A stretch of 64,000 nt of DNA, taken from contig OX335641.1 in the NCBI GenBank assembly GCA_946894095.1, positions 12,542,501-12,606,500 of the forward strand. The letters are read 5' to 3'. The notes beneath the pieces are model-generated. The model did not search any database. It was given only the letters and a program-made list of their open reading frames with translations, and was not told the origin of the DNA. A program made the translations under genes and the position numbers. Shown piece by piece: positions 22,899 through 32,693 of the stretch. This DNA comes from Incurvaria masculella. Taxonomy: Eukaryota; Arthropoda; Insecta; Lepidoptera; Incurvariidae. Numbering within the stretch: the first letter of the stretch is position 1; every line of letters begins with the position of its first letter.

Positions 22899-23257
22899 TT
22901 AGAGCCGGTAGTCTAAGTTGTCACCTAAATTGGCGTTACGGCAAACCGATCGACTGGCGTTTTCAATTGTATGGAGAAATTGAAGAGCGCGCGCAGCGGG
23001 CGTTAAGCGAACTAACATTTGCGAGTCCGAGCTTGATTTGACAGCTTACTCAACGTTGCCGTAAATACGTCGACGTTGCCGTTTACGTCCACTCCGCGTT
23101 TTCATACAAATCGGAAGTCCGCGTTTGACTTTGACAGCTTGAAGAAGTAAAACCACAGAATATCTAGTAAAAACTTGAATGGAGTTTGGAGAAAACGCCA
23201 GTCGATCGGTTTGACGTAAACGCCAATTTCGGTGAGAACTCAGACTGCCCACTCAGA
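22899..23257. mobile_element. Inverted-repeat MITE, tandem unit 1
   Basis: Outer arms begin AGAGCCGGTAGTCTAAGTTG and GTCACCTAAATTGGCGTTAC and pair with GAAAACGCCAGTCGATCGG and following sequence at the other end. The middle has GTCGACGTTGCCGTTTACGT. The unit is followed at once by a second copy at an offset of 353-354 bp. Confidence 0.8.
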
Positions 23258-23610
23258 GCCGGTAGTCTAAGTTGTCACCTAAATTGGCGTTACAGCAAAC
23301 CGATCGACTGGCGTTTTCAAATGTATGGAGAAATTGAAGAGCGCGCGCAGCGGGCGTTAAGCGAACTAACTTTGCGAGTCCGAGCTTGATTTGACAGCTT
23401 ACTCAACGTTGCCGTAAATACGTCGACGTTGCCGTTTACGTCCACTCCGCGTTTTCATACAAATCGGAAGTCCGCGTTTGACTTTGACAGCTTGAAGAAG
23501 TAAAACCACAGAATATCTAGTAAAAACTTGTATGGAGTTTGGAGAAAACGCCAGTCGATCGGTTTGCCGTGAACGCCAATTTAGGTGAGAACTCAGACTG
23601 ACCACTCAGA
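23258..23610. mobile_element. Inverted-repeat MITE, tandem unit 2
   Basis: Almost identical to unit 1 over its whole length, with about ten single-base differences and a one-base indel near CGAACTAAC. The two units share one ACTCAGA junction. No coding role; the matching minus-strand open frames in both units are by-products of the repeat. Confidence 0.8.
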
Positions 23611-23614
23611 TAGC

Positions 23615-24105
23615 CACTAGTTTTATATGTGGTACCCATAGATAGATAAGGGTGTCGCATGAAAATAATTTTCAGCAATAATAATTCACAGTTGAGGGGG
23701 AATTAGCATAGAATTTAATAGAATAACTAAGTTTTACACCAACACAGTTATCGGTATTTCGTGTTCAAGGGAAGCTCATTTTGAAAATAGTTTTTTCTGG
23801 AACATTGCTTCTAAAATATAGTTTTCGCTATTGTAGTCGCATAGATTTATTCTATGGTAGTAGTGTCGTAATCGTTCAAACCCGTGTGTTGCCATATTGC
23901 AGACATCTCCATACATGGCTCAATAACGAATTAAATCGACGTGATAAATTAAGCATTATGTGCCGTGCATGGAGTATGGCCGTCAGATGATTATAACTTC
24001 TGATTGTAAAGATACAAATTGTCACGTTCAAGGACGACGGACTTAGTGTTGTTATAGTGGTCGCATGGAACATATATTAGGTTGTGGTGCCTTTTATACA
24101 TTATG
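23615..24105. other. No feature recognised
   Basis: AT-rich sequence without supported genes or repeats shared with the rest of the window. Confidence 0.35.
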
Positions 24106-24109
24106 TTAA

Positions 24110-24559
24110 GGTATCCCTTCCCAGCGGGACTAACTCATTCGCGGGCAAAACCGTGCTATTGCGCTCTGGGAGCTTCTCTCTTCCAAAGAAAAAGACAGGC
24201 TCCGTGATGAGAAGGATGCAACATGTCCACAAAGCAGACAATGCGCATCGTGTTTGATTTGGTAAGATTTAGGAAAATTTTAATTACAAAACGACTTATA
24301 CCTAAAAGTAAACCACGACGGCTTTAGTAAAAAATCTAACAAAAACTAAATTGATTATAAATTTTCATGAAACAAACTCAGATATATTATGACTAATCTT
24401 TTTAAGATGTATACATTTTATCGTTGAGTAATCCACCTCCAAAGTTATTGTATAAAACGCGCGAAAAATTCAAACTTTCGGACCTTATAACATGGAAACC
24501 AAATCTTCTTCTTTCCTTCTTTCCCCGTTTGTATGGGGAGTTGAGCGGGAAGGCCCACC
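24110..24559. mobile_element. PB-1 MITE, internally shortened copy
   Basis: TTAA at 24106-24109 and 24560-24563. The interior matches the PB-1 copy at 11149 (CTGGGAGCTTCTCTCTTCCA, AAAACGACTTATACCTAAAA, TTGTATAAAACGCGCGAAAA) but lacks about 100 bp after ATGGAAACCAAAT. End sequences are diverged, especially at the left. Confidence 0.75.
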
Positions 24560-24565
24560 TTAAGC

Positions 24566-24885
24566 GCGGATTATGGCGTACGCCAGGACCTCACATAAAA
24601 GCTGCCCGACGACTCCAACTTTCACGAGGGCTGTGAAAACTACGCCAGCCCGCCAGCTGCTTCTTCGGACCCCGGGTTGTACTTTGAGGGAATACCTCGG
24701 CAGGTAGTCGATTCGATAGTTTAAAGACCCTATTGATAAAGGATTCGAAGATCGGCTGCTTCGTATTTTCTGAATACCGACCGTGTGGGTGTATTCCCTG
24801 CCTGTTCCGCGTTCAGCGGTGCTAGAAAGAGGACGGAGGGAAAGCGTTATGGCTCTGATGAGCATTCTCCATGGTACCGACGATA
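24566..24885 (+). repeat. LR-2 repeat, long copy
   Basis: Starts GCGCGGATTATGGCGTACGC and continues with CAGGACCTCACATAAAAGCT, GAGGGAATACCTCGGCAGGT and GAGCATTCTCCATGGTACCG. The same order of blocks is found at 46228-46500. Probably the 3' part of a retroelement; class not determined. It starts right after the PB-1 element, so one may have inserted next to the other. Confidence 0.6.
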
Positions 24886-24992
24886 CGTACATACAAATAA
24901 ACATCATAGAAATAAAAGAAAATTCCTACACTACTTTGGTCTTTGGGTTCCGGCACGTAAAAAATATTCAATTGGGAGGAAGGCTGCTAAAA

Positions 24993-25163
24993 TTTACCAC
25001 CAGATGGCGCCACATAAAACTATGCCACGGTTTCATTTCAAGGTTATAGGTTGTTGACCAATTAAACTGAGTTAATATGAAATTGATTGCCTGTGATTCG
25101 CGAGTAAACATAACCTCTACGTGATAACTTGGCATAGTTTTATGTGGCGCCACCTGGTGGTAA
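24993..25163. mobile_element. Short MITE with 35-bp inverted ends
   Basis: Left end TTTACCACCAGATGGCGCCA followed by CATAAAACTATGCC; right end GGCATAGTTTTATG followed by TGGCGCCACCTGGTGGTAAA. Spacer of about 100 bp. No second copy in the window. Confidence 0.7.
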
Positions 25164-25311
25164 AACTTTGCGCCGTGCACCCCATTAGACCCCCTGCATT
25201 ACTTCCCGTGCATTACGACATGGGATACAAAGGCGACCAAGAGATTAGTCCTTCGTACGGCCCGGACTGGTATCATAGAATTGAAATAACGATGGCCGAA
25301 ACGGTAACGAA

Positions 25312-25452
25312 AATCGTCCGTGTTTTCTATCCGCTTCAATATACCCGTGCAAAATAGGGAAGCTCCTGGCATGGCGCCTAGTTCCTATGAGGTGGGTTGG
25401 GACAACATCATGGCAGTAGATGTGGCATTAGCCATCCATGTCCACTCACAGA
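25312..25452 (+). mobile_element. SINE-L fragment
   Basis: Contains CGTCCGTGTTTTCTATCCGC, CTCCTGGCATGGCGCCTAGT and ATTAGCCATCCATGTCCACT, then an A-run. Confidence 0.7.
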
Positions 25453-26064
25453 AAAAAAAACAACATACATCATACTCACGCCCCTTTCCTGGAGGGGTAG
25501 GCAAAGATGTTAGAGCTCACCTCTTTTGTTAGACGATCACAGCTCACCTCTTTCGCTTAGACATACATCTTTTCATACATGCTTTACGATTGCACGTGCT
25601 ACGTATGAGACCTTTACGAAGAATGACATCGATTTGGTCGCGCAACGTTCCCCTAGCACACTCCGCTCACTTCTACTATGTAAATCTGTTTCGCCATTCT
25701 TTCGTCACCCATTCGTTCCATATGTACAAACCATCTTAGCGATCCTTTCTCGATTCTCGTCACAACATCATTTTTCAATTGATACTGCTCTCTAACCCAG
25801 TCGTTTCGAAATCTGTCCGTTAGATTAACTCCGCATTCTCTCCTCTAGGTACGTATTTCTAATGCAATTATTCTACATTCGTGGCTCTTCTGCCATACCC
25901 AGGTCTGGCTTCCATACATTATTGTAGGCATGAAAAAAAAACAACAATTAATTACTTTGTTAATTAATTACAAATTATTAAAATATTTGACAGTTTAACT
26001 CATTGCAAATACGGAAAACAAATTCGATCATTTTGAATGATTCGTACTCAACGTACATTACTGA
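25453..26064. other. No feature recognised
   Basis: Unremarkable sequence; a Cys- and Phe-rich open frame here has no conserved motif or splice support. Confidence 0.35.
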
Positions 26065-26065
26065 T

Positions 26066-26180
26066 ATGAATGGAAGGTTCTGGAATAGCACTTATTCCTT
26101 CGGGAATGCGGTATATTGAGCGAATATCCTGACAGTAGGTGTGGTATTATATGAGCTATCTATCTTGAACTCAATGAAGA
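26066..26180 (+). mobile_element. SINE-L fragment
   Basis: Contains CTTCGGGAATGCGGTATATT and TATCCTGACAGTAGGTGTGG, the tail half of the element. Confidence 0.6.
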
Positions 26181-26652
26181 AACAAATCAACGAATTTACA
26201 CATCCGTGAGTCATGTCTTATCTACCCGACATTTCGGTTAACTCAACGCGGTTGCAACGTTCTTTCAGGTAAAACCCGTAACTGATAAAGTTTGGAAATA
26301 ACGTGTACCGCAGAATAAAAACCCAAAGTTATCCTGTCTTTGATAAATTTCTAGGGCAAAAAATGTTTCAAGTGACCATAGATGTTGGATAAAAGGAAGG
26401 AACGAACAATTTGAACATTAAAGGAAACTTCCCAATATTATAATAATTTAAATTAAGTAGAATATTTCGCAAGACACGTGAAGTAGAAGAATTCATAGCA
26501 AAGCAGAAAAAACCAACAATGCTTAAATTGATCGATACTCAGACTCCATCCTCTCTACAAAAACAAAAATGAATCAGGGCTAGTGAAATAATCGCGTTTT
26601 GAATTCAAAGAGGACTTGCTTGAGATCTCTGGAAAGGCTCCCCTTTCTCTCT

Positions 26653-26820
26653 GGCTGAGATAAATAGTCGTAACAAAAACTAAGACTAACGGAAAGAAGT
26701 ACATTGTGACGTCACTTTGACACATTTTGTATGGAAGACATCTCAAAGCAATGCCAATTGACGTCACACAGTACTACTTTGCGTTAGCATTAGTTTCAGT
26801 GACGACTATTCATCTCAGCC
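26653..26820. mobile_element. TM-1 MITE with CRE-type palindromes
   Basis: Palindromic element with ends GGCTGAGATAAATAGTCGTA and its imperfect complement ending ATCTCAGCC. Inside are GTGACGTCAC and TTGACGTCAC, each with the 8-bp CREB/ATF consensus TGACGTCA. Related copies are at 31582, 31772, 55847 and 56252. Confidence 0.75.
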
Positions 26821-27724
26821 CTAGTTCTCGATGCGAAAGTGGCTATCATTATGTCCACACCGAGACAGGTTCAAGTTGATTAATCTAGACCTACTAATTT
26901 ATCGTTTATATTTATTGTAATATATTTTTATGTATCATTTATTGTACATGTACATTTACATAAATATACGAATTTATGTACCACCATTTTAATAATATAT
27001 TCTGAATACGGAAATTACCTGCATTAAATTAAAGTTTTTAATCTTAAATCGCAGAGATTTAAGAAAATTTTTATTTCTTGTTATCCACTCTGTTCCCTAT
27101 GGGCTCGATTAGTCCCAAACGATTTTTTTTCCTATACTCGGTCGATTTGTGATCTTTTCTATAATCCATACGCGCGGCGACTTTTTTCTATGGTAGTATT
27201 TCTGCGTTAAAGCTGTTAAATAAAGTTTATACAAACTTATTCTAATAAACAATGCCTTATAATATTATAAATGTTGAATGGATTTTGATAGGGTTGGTCT
27301 GAAATGAAAGGTGCACATAAATCCATTTTAAAATATTAAAAAAAAAACGTTACCCTCATCATTTTAATTTCAAGTTATTTGCCTTTTTACAACCTTCTCA
27401 AACTCCATAACACTTAATTAAGTCATCAAAATGTATTTGAGCACATAAAATATTAGCTCGAAAAATAGCTACCTTCATGGTCTACATTAAAACTATAACT
27501 TACGATATCAGTCTGATAGGATTTATCGTTTGAAAGAACCTAACACAACAAAAAAAAAATATTCGGGCAATCTAGGGGAGCTTGCAAGGTAAAGCCAGTG
27601 CCCTGATATTGTGTAGTGTTATATGTGATGTGACCTTGGTTTCTATTGAACAGCAGGAACAACAGGAACTTCATCAGTGCGAGATGTTTTATACATTATC
27701 TTATGTATACCACGGTTCATTGTG
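26821..27724. other. No feature recognised
   Basis: Strongly AT-rich, with no supported gene or recurrent repeat. Confidence 0.4.
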
Positions 27725-27790
27725 GATTCTTTTTTTTATGTAATGCGCGGCATATGGCGTACGCCGGGCCTCACCTAGAGGTTTTTCGGG
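27725..27790 (+). repeat. LR-2 repeat fragment
   Basis: Contains GCGCGGCATATGGCGTACGC and CGGGCCTCACCTAGAGG after a T-run. Confidence 0.55.
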
Positions 27791-27829
27791 GGCTGCGAAA
27801 TTACTCTTGGCAAAAACCAAACCGGCCGT

Positions 27830-28001
27830 GGGTCGCCTTCATAAAGTCCAAAAAGCATGAGGTCCAAAACCCAGAACATAAAAAAATATGTATTTTTCGT
27901 GTGTATTATAAAATGCATATTACCTAATTGAAAATATCCGTATTTATAAGTGTTTTTTTTAGACCTTTTTGGACCTTATGCTTTTTGTACTTTATGATGC
28001 G
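27830..28001 (-). mobile_element. HT-1 MITE, diverged copy
   Basis: Ends GGGTCGCCTTCATAAAGTCC and GTACTTTATGATGCG match the other three copies. The interior is shortened and has a single TTACCTAATTG in place of the longer telomere-like run. Target duplication not preserved. Confidence 0.65.
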
Positions 28002-28111
28002 GGGGACGCTTCTTCACACCATGTTGTCTCAGTAAAATTAAGTTACGTTACGTAACTTAATTTTAACAATCAACAGACATTCAAGATAACAGATTGCAGA
28101 AAGATACATAA

Positions 28112-29396
28112 TTAGGTTGGGGAAAAAGTTTTTTCGCATTTTTTAAGAAAATTCAAAACATTTTTTAATATGGTTTATTTACATTTAACTAAAGTATGTA
28201 GGTACCATTTTGTTCGATAACTTTTTGCCATCTTGTAGGTAGGGACATGATCCCATTGCTATAGAAATATTGGGACTTCTGATCAATATACCGCGACAAG
28301 TGGTTTTGGCAGTCCTCTCGTGATGTTAACCTGACACTGCCTAAAGAATTCTGAAGAGACCTAAACAGGTGGAAATCTGAAGGTGCAAGGTCAGGACTAT
28401 ACGGCGGATGCATTAACACCTCCCAGCCAAACTCTCTTAGTTTTTGCTGAGTGGCTAAAGATGTGTGAGGTCTAGCGTTATCATGATGAAAAACCACACC
28501 CCTTCTGTTGATTAATTCCGGCCGCTTTCTCTCAACTTCTTGCTTTAATCTCATCAGTTGTTCGCAGTAGAGTTCAGAATCGATGGTCCTGCCTGGTGGT
28601 AACAGCTCATAATGAATAATGCCCTTCCAATCCCACCACACACACAGCATCACCTTGTTGCGAGTTAACCCGGGTTTCGCCACAGTCTGTGAAGCTTGAC
28701 CGGCCTTTGACCACGACCTTTTTCGCACGTTCTTGTCGTACGTGATCCACTTTTCATCACCAGTTATCAGCTTCTTCAAAAATGGTTCGGTTTCATTACG
28801 TCGTAATAAAGAATCACAAATGAGTACACGGTTCATTAGGTTTCTTTCAGTGAGCTCGTGAGGTACCCAAATATCGAGCTTTTTTGTGTACCCAGTTTTT
28901 TTCAAATGCGCCAAAACTGTTTTGTGGTCAATTCCTAGTTCTTCAGCTACGTCGTAACTACTGATATGCCGATCTTGCTCCACTTTTTCAAAAATGGCAT
29001 CCATTTTATCCGTAATAGGGCGACCAGAGCGACGTGCATCTTTGACATCAAAATTTCCGGATTGAAAACGCTTAAACCAAATTTGTGCTACTCTCACAGA
29101 CACTGCACTAGGTCCATAAACATCGCAAATTTTTTTCGCGGCTTGCGTTGCATTTTTACCATTTTTGTAGTAAAATTTTAAAATGTATCGAATTTCTTCA
29201 TTAGATTCACTCATTTTGACAGTACGAAAAACAAATGAGAATCACACATTTTCCTAATTTCAATTTGGAATTATGTTCTTTAAAATTTAAACTTTCAATG
29301 ATACCAAAACCAGCCAGATACAAATAGTATAGCCAAAGAGATTTTATTACAAGTTCATACATACTATAATGCGAAAAGACTTTTTCCCCGACCTAT
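28112..29396 (-). mobile_element. Complete mariner transposon
   Basis: The element is about 1.28 kb, the usual mariner size. Its ends are inverted repeats of about 28 bp: TAGGTTGGGGAAAAAGT then TTTTTCGCATT at the left, and the complement of TAGGTCGGGGAAAAAGT then CTTTTCGCATT at the right. They differ at two or three positions. The outermost TA on each side fits the mariner target duplication. It encloses one uninterrupted transposase gene on the minus strand. Confidence 0.9.
28189..29214 (-). CDS. Mariner transposase, full length, D,D34D
   Basis: This enzyme cuts and pastes its own element, binding the inverted ends and inserting at TA. The 341-residue frame is the normal length for the family. 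In order it shows an N-terminal helix-turn-helix (about 5-55), a GRP hook (RRSGRP, 61-66), a second helix-turn-helix (about 85-110, DVAEELGIDHKTVLAHL), the linker motif WVPHEL (116-121), and a DDE domain. Catalytic aspartates are D153 (TGDEKW), D245 (HHDNARPH) and D280 (YSPDLAPSD). Exactly 34 residues separate the last two, the mariner signature. No stop or frameshift is present. The ATG at 29214 lies inside the right end with about 180 bp to the terminal repeat. It is likely of recent insertion and could be functional, but activity cannot be judged from sequence alone. Confidence 0.95.
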   Translation of the reverse strand: MSESNEEIRYILKFYYKNGKNATQAAKKICDVYGPSAVSVRVAQIWFKRFQSGNFDVKDARRSGRPITDKMDAIFEKVEQDRHISSYDVAEELGIDHKTVLAHLKKTGYTKKLDIWVPHELTERNLMNRVLICDSLLRRNETEPFLKKLITGDEKWITYDKNVRKRSWSKAGQASQTVAKPGLTRNKVMLCVWWDWKGIIHYELLPPGRTIDSELYCEQLMRLKQEVERKRPELINRRGVVFHHDNARPHTSLATQQKLREFGWEVLMHPPYSPDLAPSDFHLFRSLQNSLGSVRLTSREDCQNHLSRYIDQKSQYFYSNGIMSLPTRWQKVIEQNGTYIL

Positions 29397-30354
29397 TATT
29401 ATTATATTTTAAAGGAAAGGAACCTTAAAGCAAGAGTCACTTTCATGTTTCTCATAAAAAATACTTAATTTCTCTTCGTCCTGCCCCAAGTGAATGTCAG
29501 CACATAATAATGTCAGGCTGAGTGTGCACTACATACGGACACATGTAGTACCTATGTAGTCCACACAGCCTGCATCGCTGCCAGGCGGCTTTGAGCTGGA
29601 AGGCAGTCGAAAACGGCCGCCACGCTGGGCCGGTCGCCGTCGCACGTCGAGCTCTGCTTCGCGCACTATAGTTAGAGCCCTCAAGGGCTGAACTAAATAC
29701 AGTGAGAAAGCATTGGCGACACCCAAAATATATGCAAAGCCATATTCTGGCGACCTAAGCATAGTCTTTCTTGATACCGGTTTGAAAATTATTTTTTTGA
29801 AATTGGAACTCGTTTCCATTGTTGCAAATAAATTTCTTTCGATACGAAATTTAAAAACTTGAAGCGATTTTTTTAAGTATTTTTTTTATTACCTAAATTA
29901 TCTTAATTTGAACTAATATAAAACATTACTACAACTGTGAATATAGTCACAATAACTAATTTCGATCGAAATAAGTGTGAAGTGTACGCGAAGAGTACGG
30001 GGAAAGCTCGGTGAGTGGAAAATCGATTTTCAAGCTAACTGTTTCAGTAATGACTGTTGTTCTATTAATAAAGTGGGGTGAGTGCTTTCGCATGTTTGAT
30101 AACTCCTCGTGACATTTCATTTAAGAAAATATATTGACTTTTACAGATTCGGTATGTTAAGTAAGAACATAAAGTGTTGACGTGATTCTTTAGATAAAAA
30201 TTATAAAATATATTTTTTTAATCTCTTTGTTTTTGACGCACCGTTGTTTTGGTGTCAGACTTGAACAGCGAATTTATTTTATAACAAAAATCATATTTTT
30301 TTCCTTTCGTATCACCACTTCAAAGATGTTATGTGGTAATATTAAGAAGTTACA
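29397..30354. other. No gene seen; one GC-rich patch
   Basis: 29560-29680 is GC-rich (GGTCGCCGTCGCACGTCGAG) but has no frame bounded by splice sites that looks coding. The remainder is AT-rich. Confidence 0.35.
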
Positions 30355-30358
30355 TTAA

Positions 30359-30715
30359 AAGGATAATGAGGTGATCAAGTTCCATGCAATGGCTTGTGCC
30401 TGTTTCCTCAGTCAAATAAATAAATGTTTTTCTGTAATTGTGTACATTAAATAAATCCACTGAAAGCTACGTCTGTACTTTTTTGTTTCTTTGATAACTA
30501 AACTAGTATCCATGATATGCGCTTTTTTGAATTTATATGCAAATTTTTACATGCGTATATTACGGATATAAAATAATATCTAAAAATAACCAAAACGTAC
30601 AGATATAGCTCTCAGTTCATTTATTTAATGTGCAAAATATCAGATTTTTTTTCTTAATTTGACTGAGGAAACAGGCACGAGCCATTGTACGGAACTTGAT
30701 CACCTCATTATCCTC
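30359..30715. mobile_element. PB-3 MITE (TTAA-flanked)
   Basis: TTAA at 30355-30358 and 30716-30719. Ends AAGGATAATGAGGTGATCAA and TTGATCACCTCATTATCCTC pair with one mismatch, and the arms extend through GGCTTGTGCCTGTTTCCTCA. No coding content. A single arm recurs at 20775-20885. Confidence 0.8.
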
Positions 30716-30825
30716 TTAACACATTATTTAGCTCTATCCCATAGCAGCGGTACCTACAAACAAATTATATTTTCCACCATGTAACGATTAGCTCTACATC
30801 AGCGAGTACTAAATGGCAAGAGTGG

Positions 30826-31263
30826 CGATCGAAACTCATTCGTATATCGGCAGCGTAGCCACTTTTTAGTGAAAACACATTTACATTGACGGTAGCACCC
30901 GCCAGTCAGTTCGCTCATGAATTATGATGTTTTCGAGTCGAAATTACACTTAAGAGCACGTAAGAATTTCACAGGACGCGTAAGAATTCGTGAGCGAAGT
31001 AACTTCCATCAGTGCATTTTCAGGGGACGCATCATAAAGTCCAAAAAGCACAAGGTCCAAAACCCATACCGTCCAAAACACTAATGAATACGGAACTTTT
31101 TCAATTAGGTTAGGTTAGATTATAATATTTGCATTTATAAATATATGCAAAAATACATACTTTTGGATGTTCTGGGTTTTGGACCTTATGCTTTTTGGAC
31201 TTTATGAAGGCGACCCCATTTTCACTGACTACGCTGCTGTCATACGAATGAGTTTCGGTCGTC
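30826..31263. mobile_element. Foldback element split by an HT-1 MITE
   Basis: The left arm (30826-30876, CGATCGAAACTCATTCGTAT, GGCAGCGTAG) pairs with the right arm (31220-31263, CTACGC..., ATACGAATGAGTTTCGGTC). An HT-1 copy with its own target duplication lies within. One arm recurs near 17300. Confidence 0.65.
31023..31216 (+). mobile_element. HT-1 MITE with clean 8-bp target duplication
   Basis: CATTTTCA at 31015-31022 and 31217-31224 flanks the element exactly. The ends are GGGGACGCATCATAAAGTCC and GGACTTTATGAAGGCGACCC. An interior TTAGGTTAGGTTAGATT run is present. An 8-bp duplication and short inverted ends are hAT-like features. Confidence 0.8.
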
Positions 31264-31581
31264 TTCCTTGCTCGCTGCTCTACATAGAGTTCATACAAAG
31301 CTCACACCAGTAAGTGAACCTCGGTCCCGCAGTACCGAAGGCAAGCTGCGATAAGCGTTCCACATCTACAACTATATGCTTCCGACCTCAGAACGTTCAT
31401 CTAGTTGTATAAGCCGTGGGAAGTGTAACTACATATGTACTTAGATGTAATTACATAGCGACTTCGGTTCCGGTGGTACATAATTATTCTTCTGAATGGA
31501 TTCGGGGTGATCAATCTAGGTAACTAGCTCAGCGTTACATTTAACGGTTAGAAGCCCAAAGACAAGTCGCAACTGAATCTA

Positions 31582-31730
31582 AGGCTGAGATAAATAGTCA
31601 TAAGTGAAAATTAAATCTAACGAAAAGTAGTAATTTTTATGTCACTTGTATGGGCGAAATGCAACTTTTGACTCTAGTTAGTGCTACTTTCGGTTATAGT
31701 TAGTTTCAGTTGCGATTATTTATCTCAGCG
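31582..31730. mobile_element. TM-1 MITE, diverged copy
   Basis: TA at 31580-31581 and 31731-31732 flanks ends AGGCTGAGATAAATAGTC and ATTATTTATCTCAGCG. The TGACGTCA sites are lost. Confidence 0.7.
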
Positions 31731-31771
31731 TAAGACTAACAAAAACGTTAGTCGTACTGAAACTGAAACTA

Positions 31772-31931
31772 AGGTTTAGATAAATAGTGGGAACTGGAAC
31801 TAAGACTAACTAAAAGTAATACTAACTGGTGTCAAAAGTAGCATTTCGTCTATACAAAATATGTTAAAGTGACCTAAGAAAGTACTACTTTTTGCTGAAT
31901 TCAGTTTCAGTTACGATTATTTATCTCAGCC
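31772..31931. mobile_element. TM-1 MITE, diverged copy
   Basis: Ends AGGTTTAGATAAATAGT and ACGATTATTTATCTCAGCCT, and interior AAAGTACTACTTTT. A third, partial copy may continue to about 32030 (AGTACTACTTTTCGTTAATT). Confidence 0.65.
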
Positions 31932-32103
31932 TTGGACTAAAAAATATAATGCTAACTCGTTTCAAAACTGACATTTTGTCCTTATAATTAAGTGACGAGT
32001 GAAAGTACTACTTTTCGTTAATTGTATTTTTAGATGCTACTGTTTGTCACAGCCCAGTTTAATCCCCAGCATAGAATAGATTTTCGTTGACATTCGGAAA
32101 ATA

Positions 32104-32505
32104 ATGAAATGTTTATCATGTTTGTTGGAAAAAGTGACGCACTTGCTTAGTACGAAAAAGTATATTTACTTGATTAAATGTTGTTTATATTTCCATGGAA
32201 GCTTGCTTTTTCTTTCTAATATCTTTACTGATGCTGCAAAAAATGCTTGTCCATCGGGTAAATTATGGTATTTCGTATATGGTATGATCCAGTCGTTTGT
32301 AAAGCCTTGTGGCCAAAATATTTACGTTTCTAAAAGACTTATCATCTTTCTTAATTTCAATGTGATTATTAATAACAAATTTTGCATACTGTATACACAG
32401 CAACGGAACTATGAAAAAGGAAGAATATTTTGTAAAAGGTGTAGACATATTTCGTGTCACAGCAAAATGTCAGCAGGGGTGAACCTACCGGTATCCGTTA
32501 ATTAG
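32104..32505 (+). other. Long AT-rich open frame, probably not a gene
   Basis: Open for 133 codons from an ATG, but the translation is Lys-, Ile-, Phe- and Cys-rich as expected from AT-rich DNA, with no recognisable domain, signal peptide or splice context. Recorded because it is one of the longer unassigned frames here. Confidence 0.15.
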
Positions 32506-32570
32506 ACCCACTTTGGTTGGTCATCATGATTTTTAATGAAGGATATTTTTTTTAAATATTTGCTTAATTC

Positions 32571-32693
32571 CACTGACATGGGTGGCTAATATCCATTGCA
32601 CCGAACTTTAAAAATAACTAGCTTCCCTTTTTAGAGCAATGACAGTTTTCATTATCGCTTCTGACAATCGTTCATCCAATGCCACGGTACCAA
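32571..32693 (-). mobile_element. SINE-L, first half, interrupted by the 2.3-kb element
   Basis: Contains GACATGGGTGGCTAATATCC and CATCCAATGCCACGGTACCA. In intact copies this last block leads into a GGGCGGG...CCCTACCACCTAG block. Here that continuation (CCTTACCACCTAAAAGTGAA) is found only after 35040, on the far side of the inserted element. Confidence 0.65.

Noticed and set aside
23046..23605. Pair of duplicated 68-codon minus-strand genes (23046-23252 and 23399-23605)
   Set aside because: They are the same frame in the two units of a tandem inverted-repeat MITE. They show no protein-like conservation pattern and their frame spans the palindromic arms.
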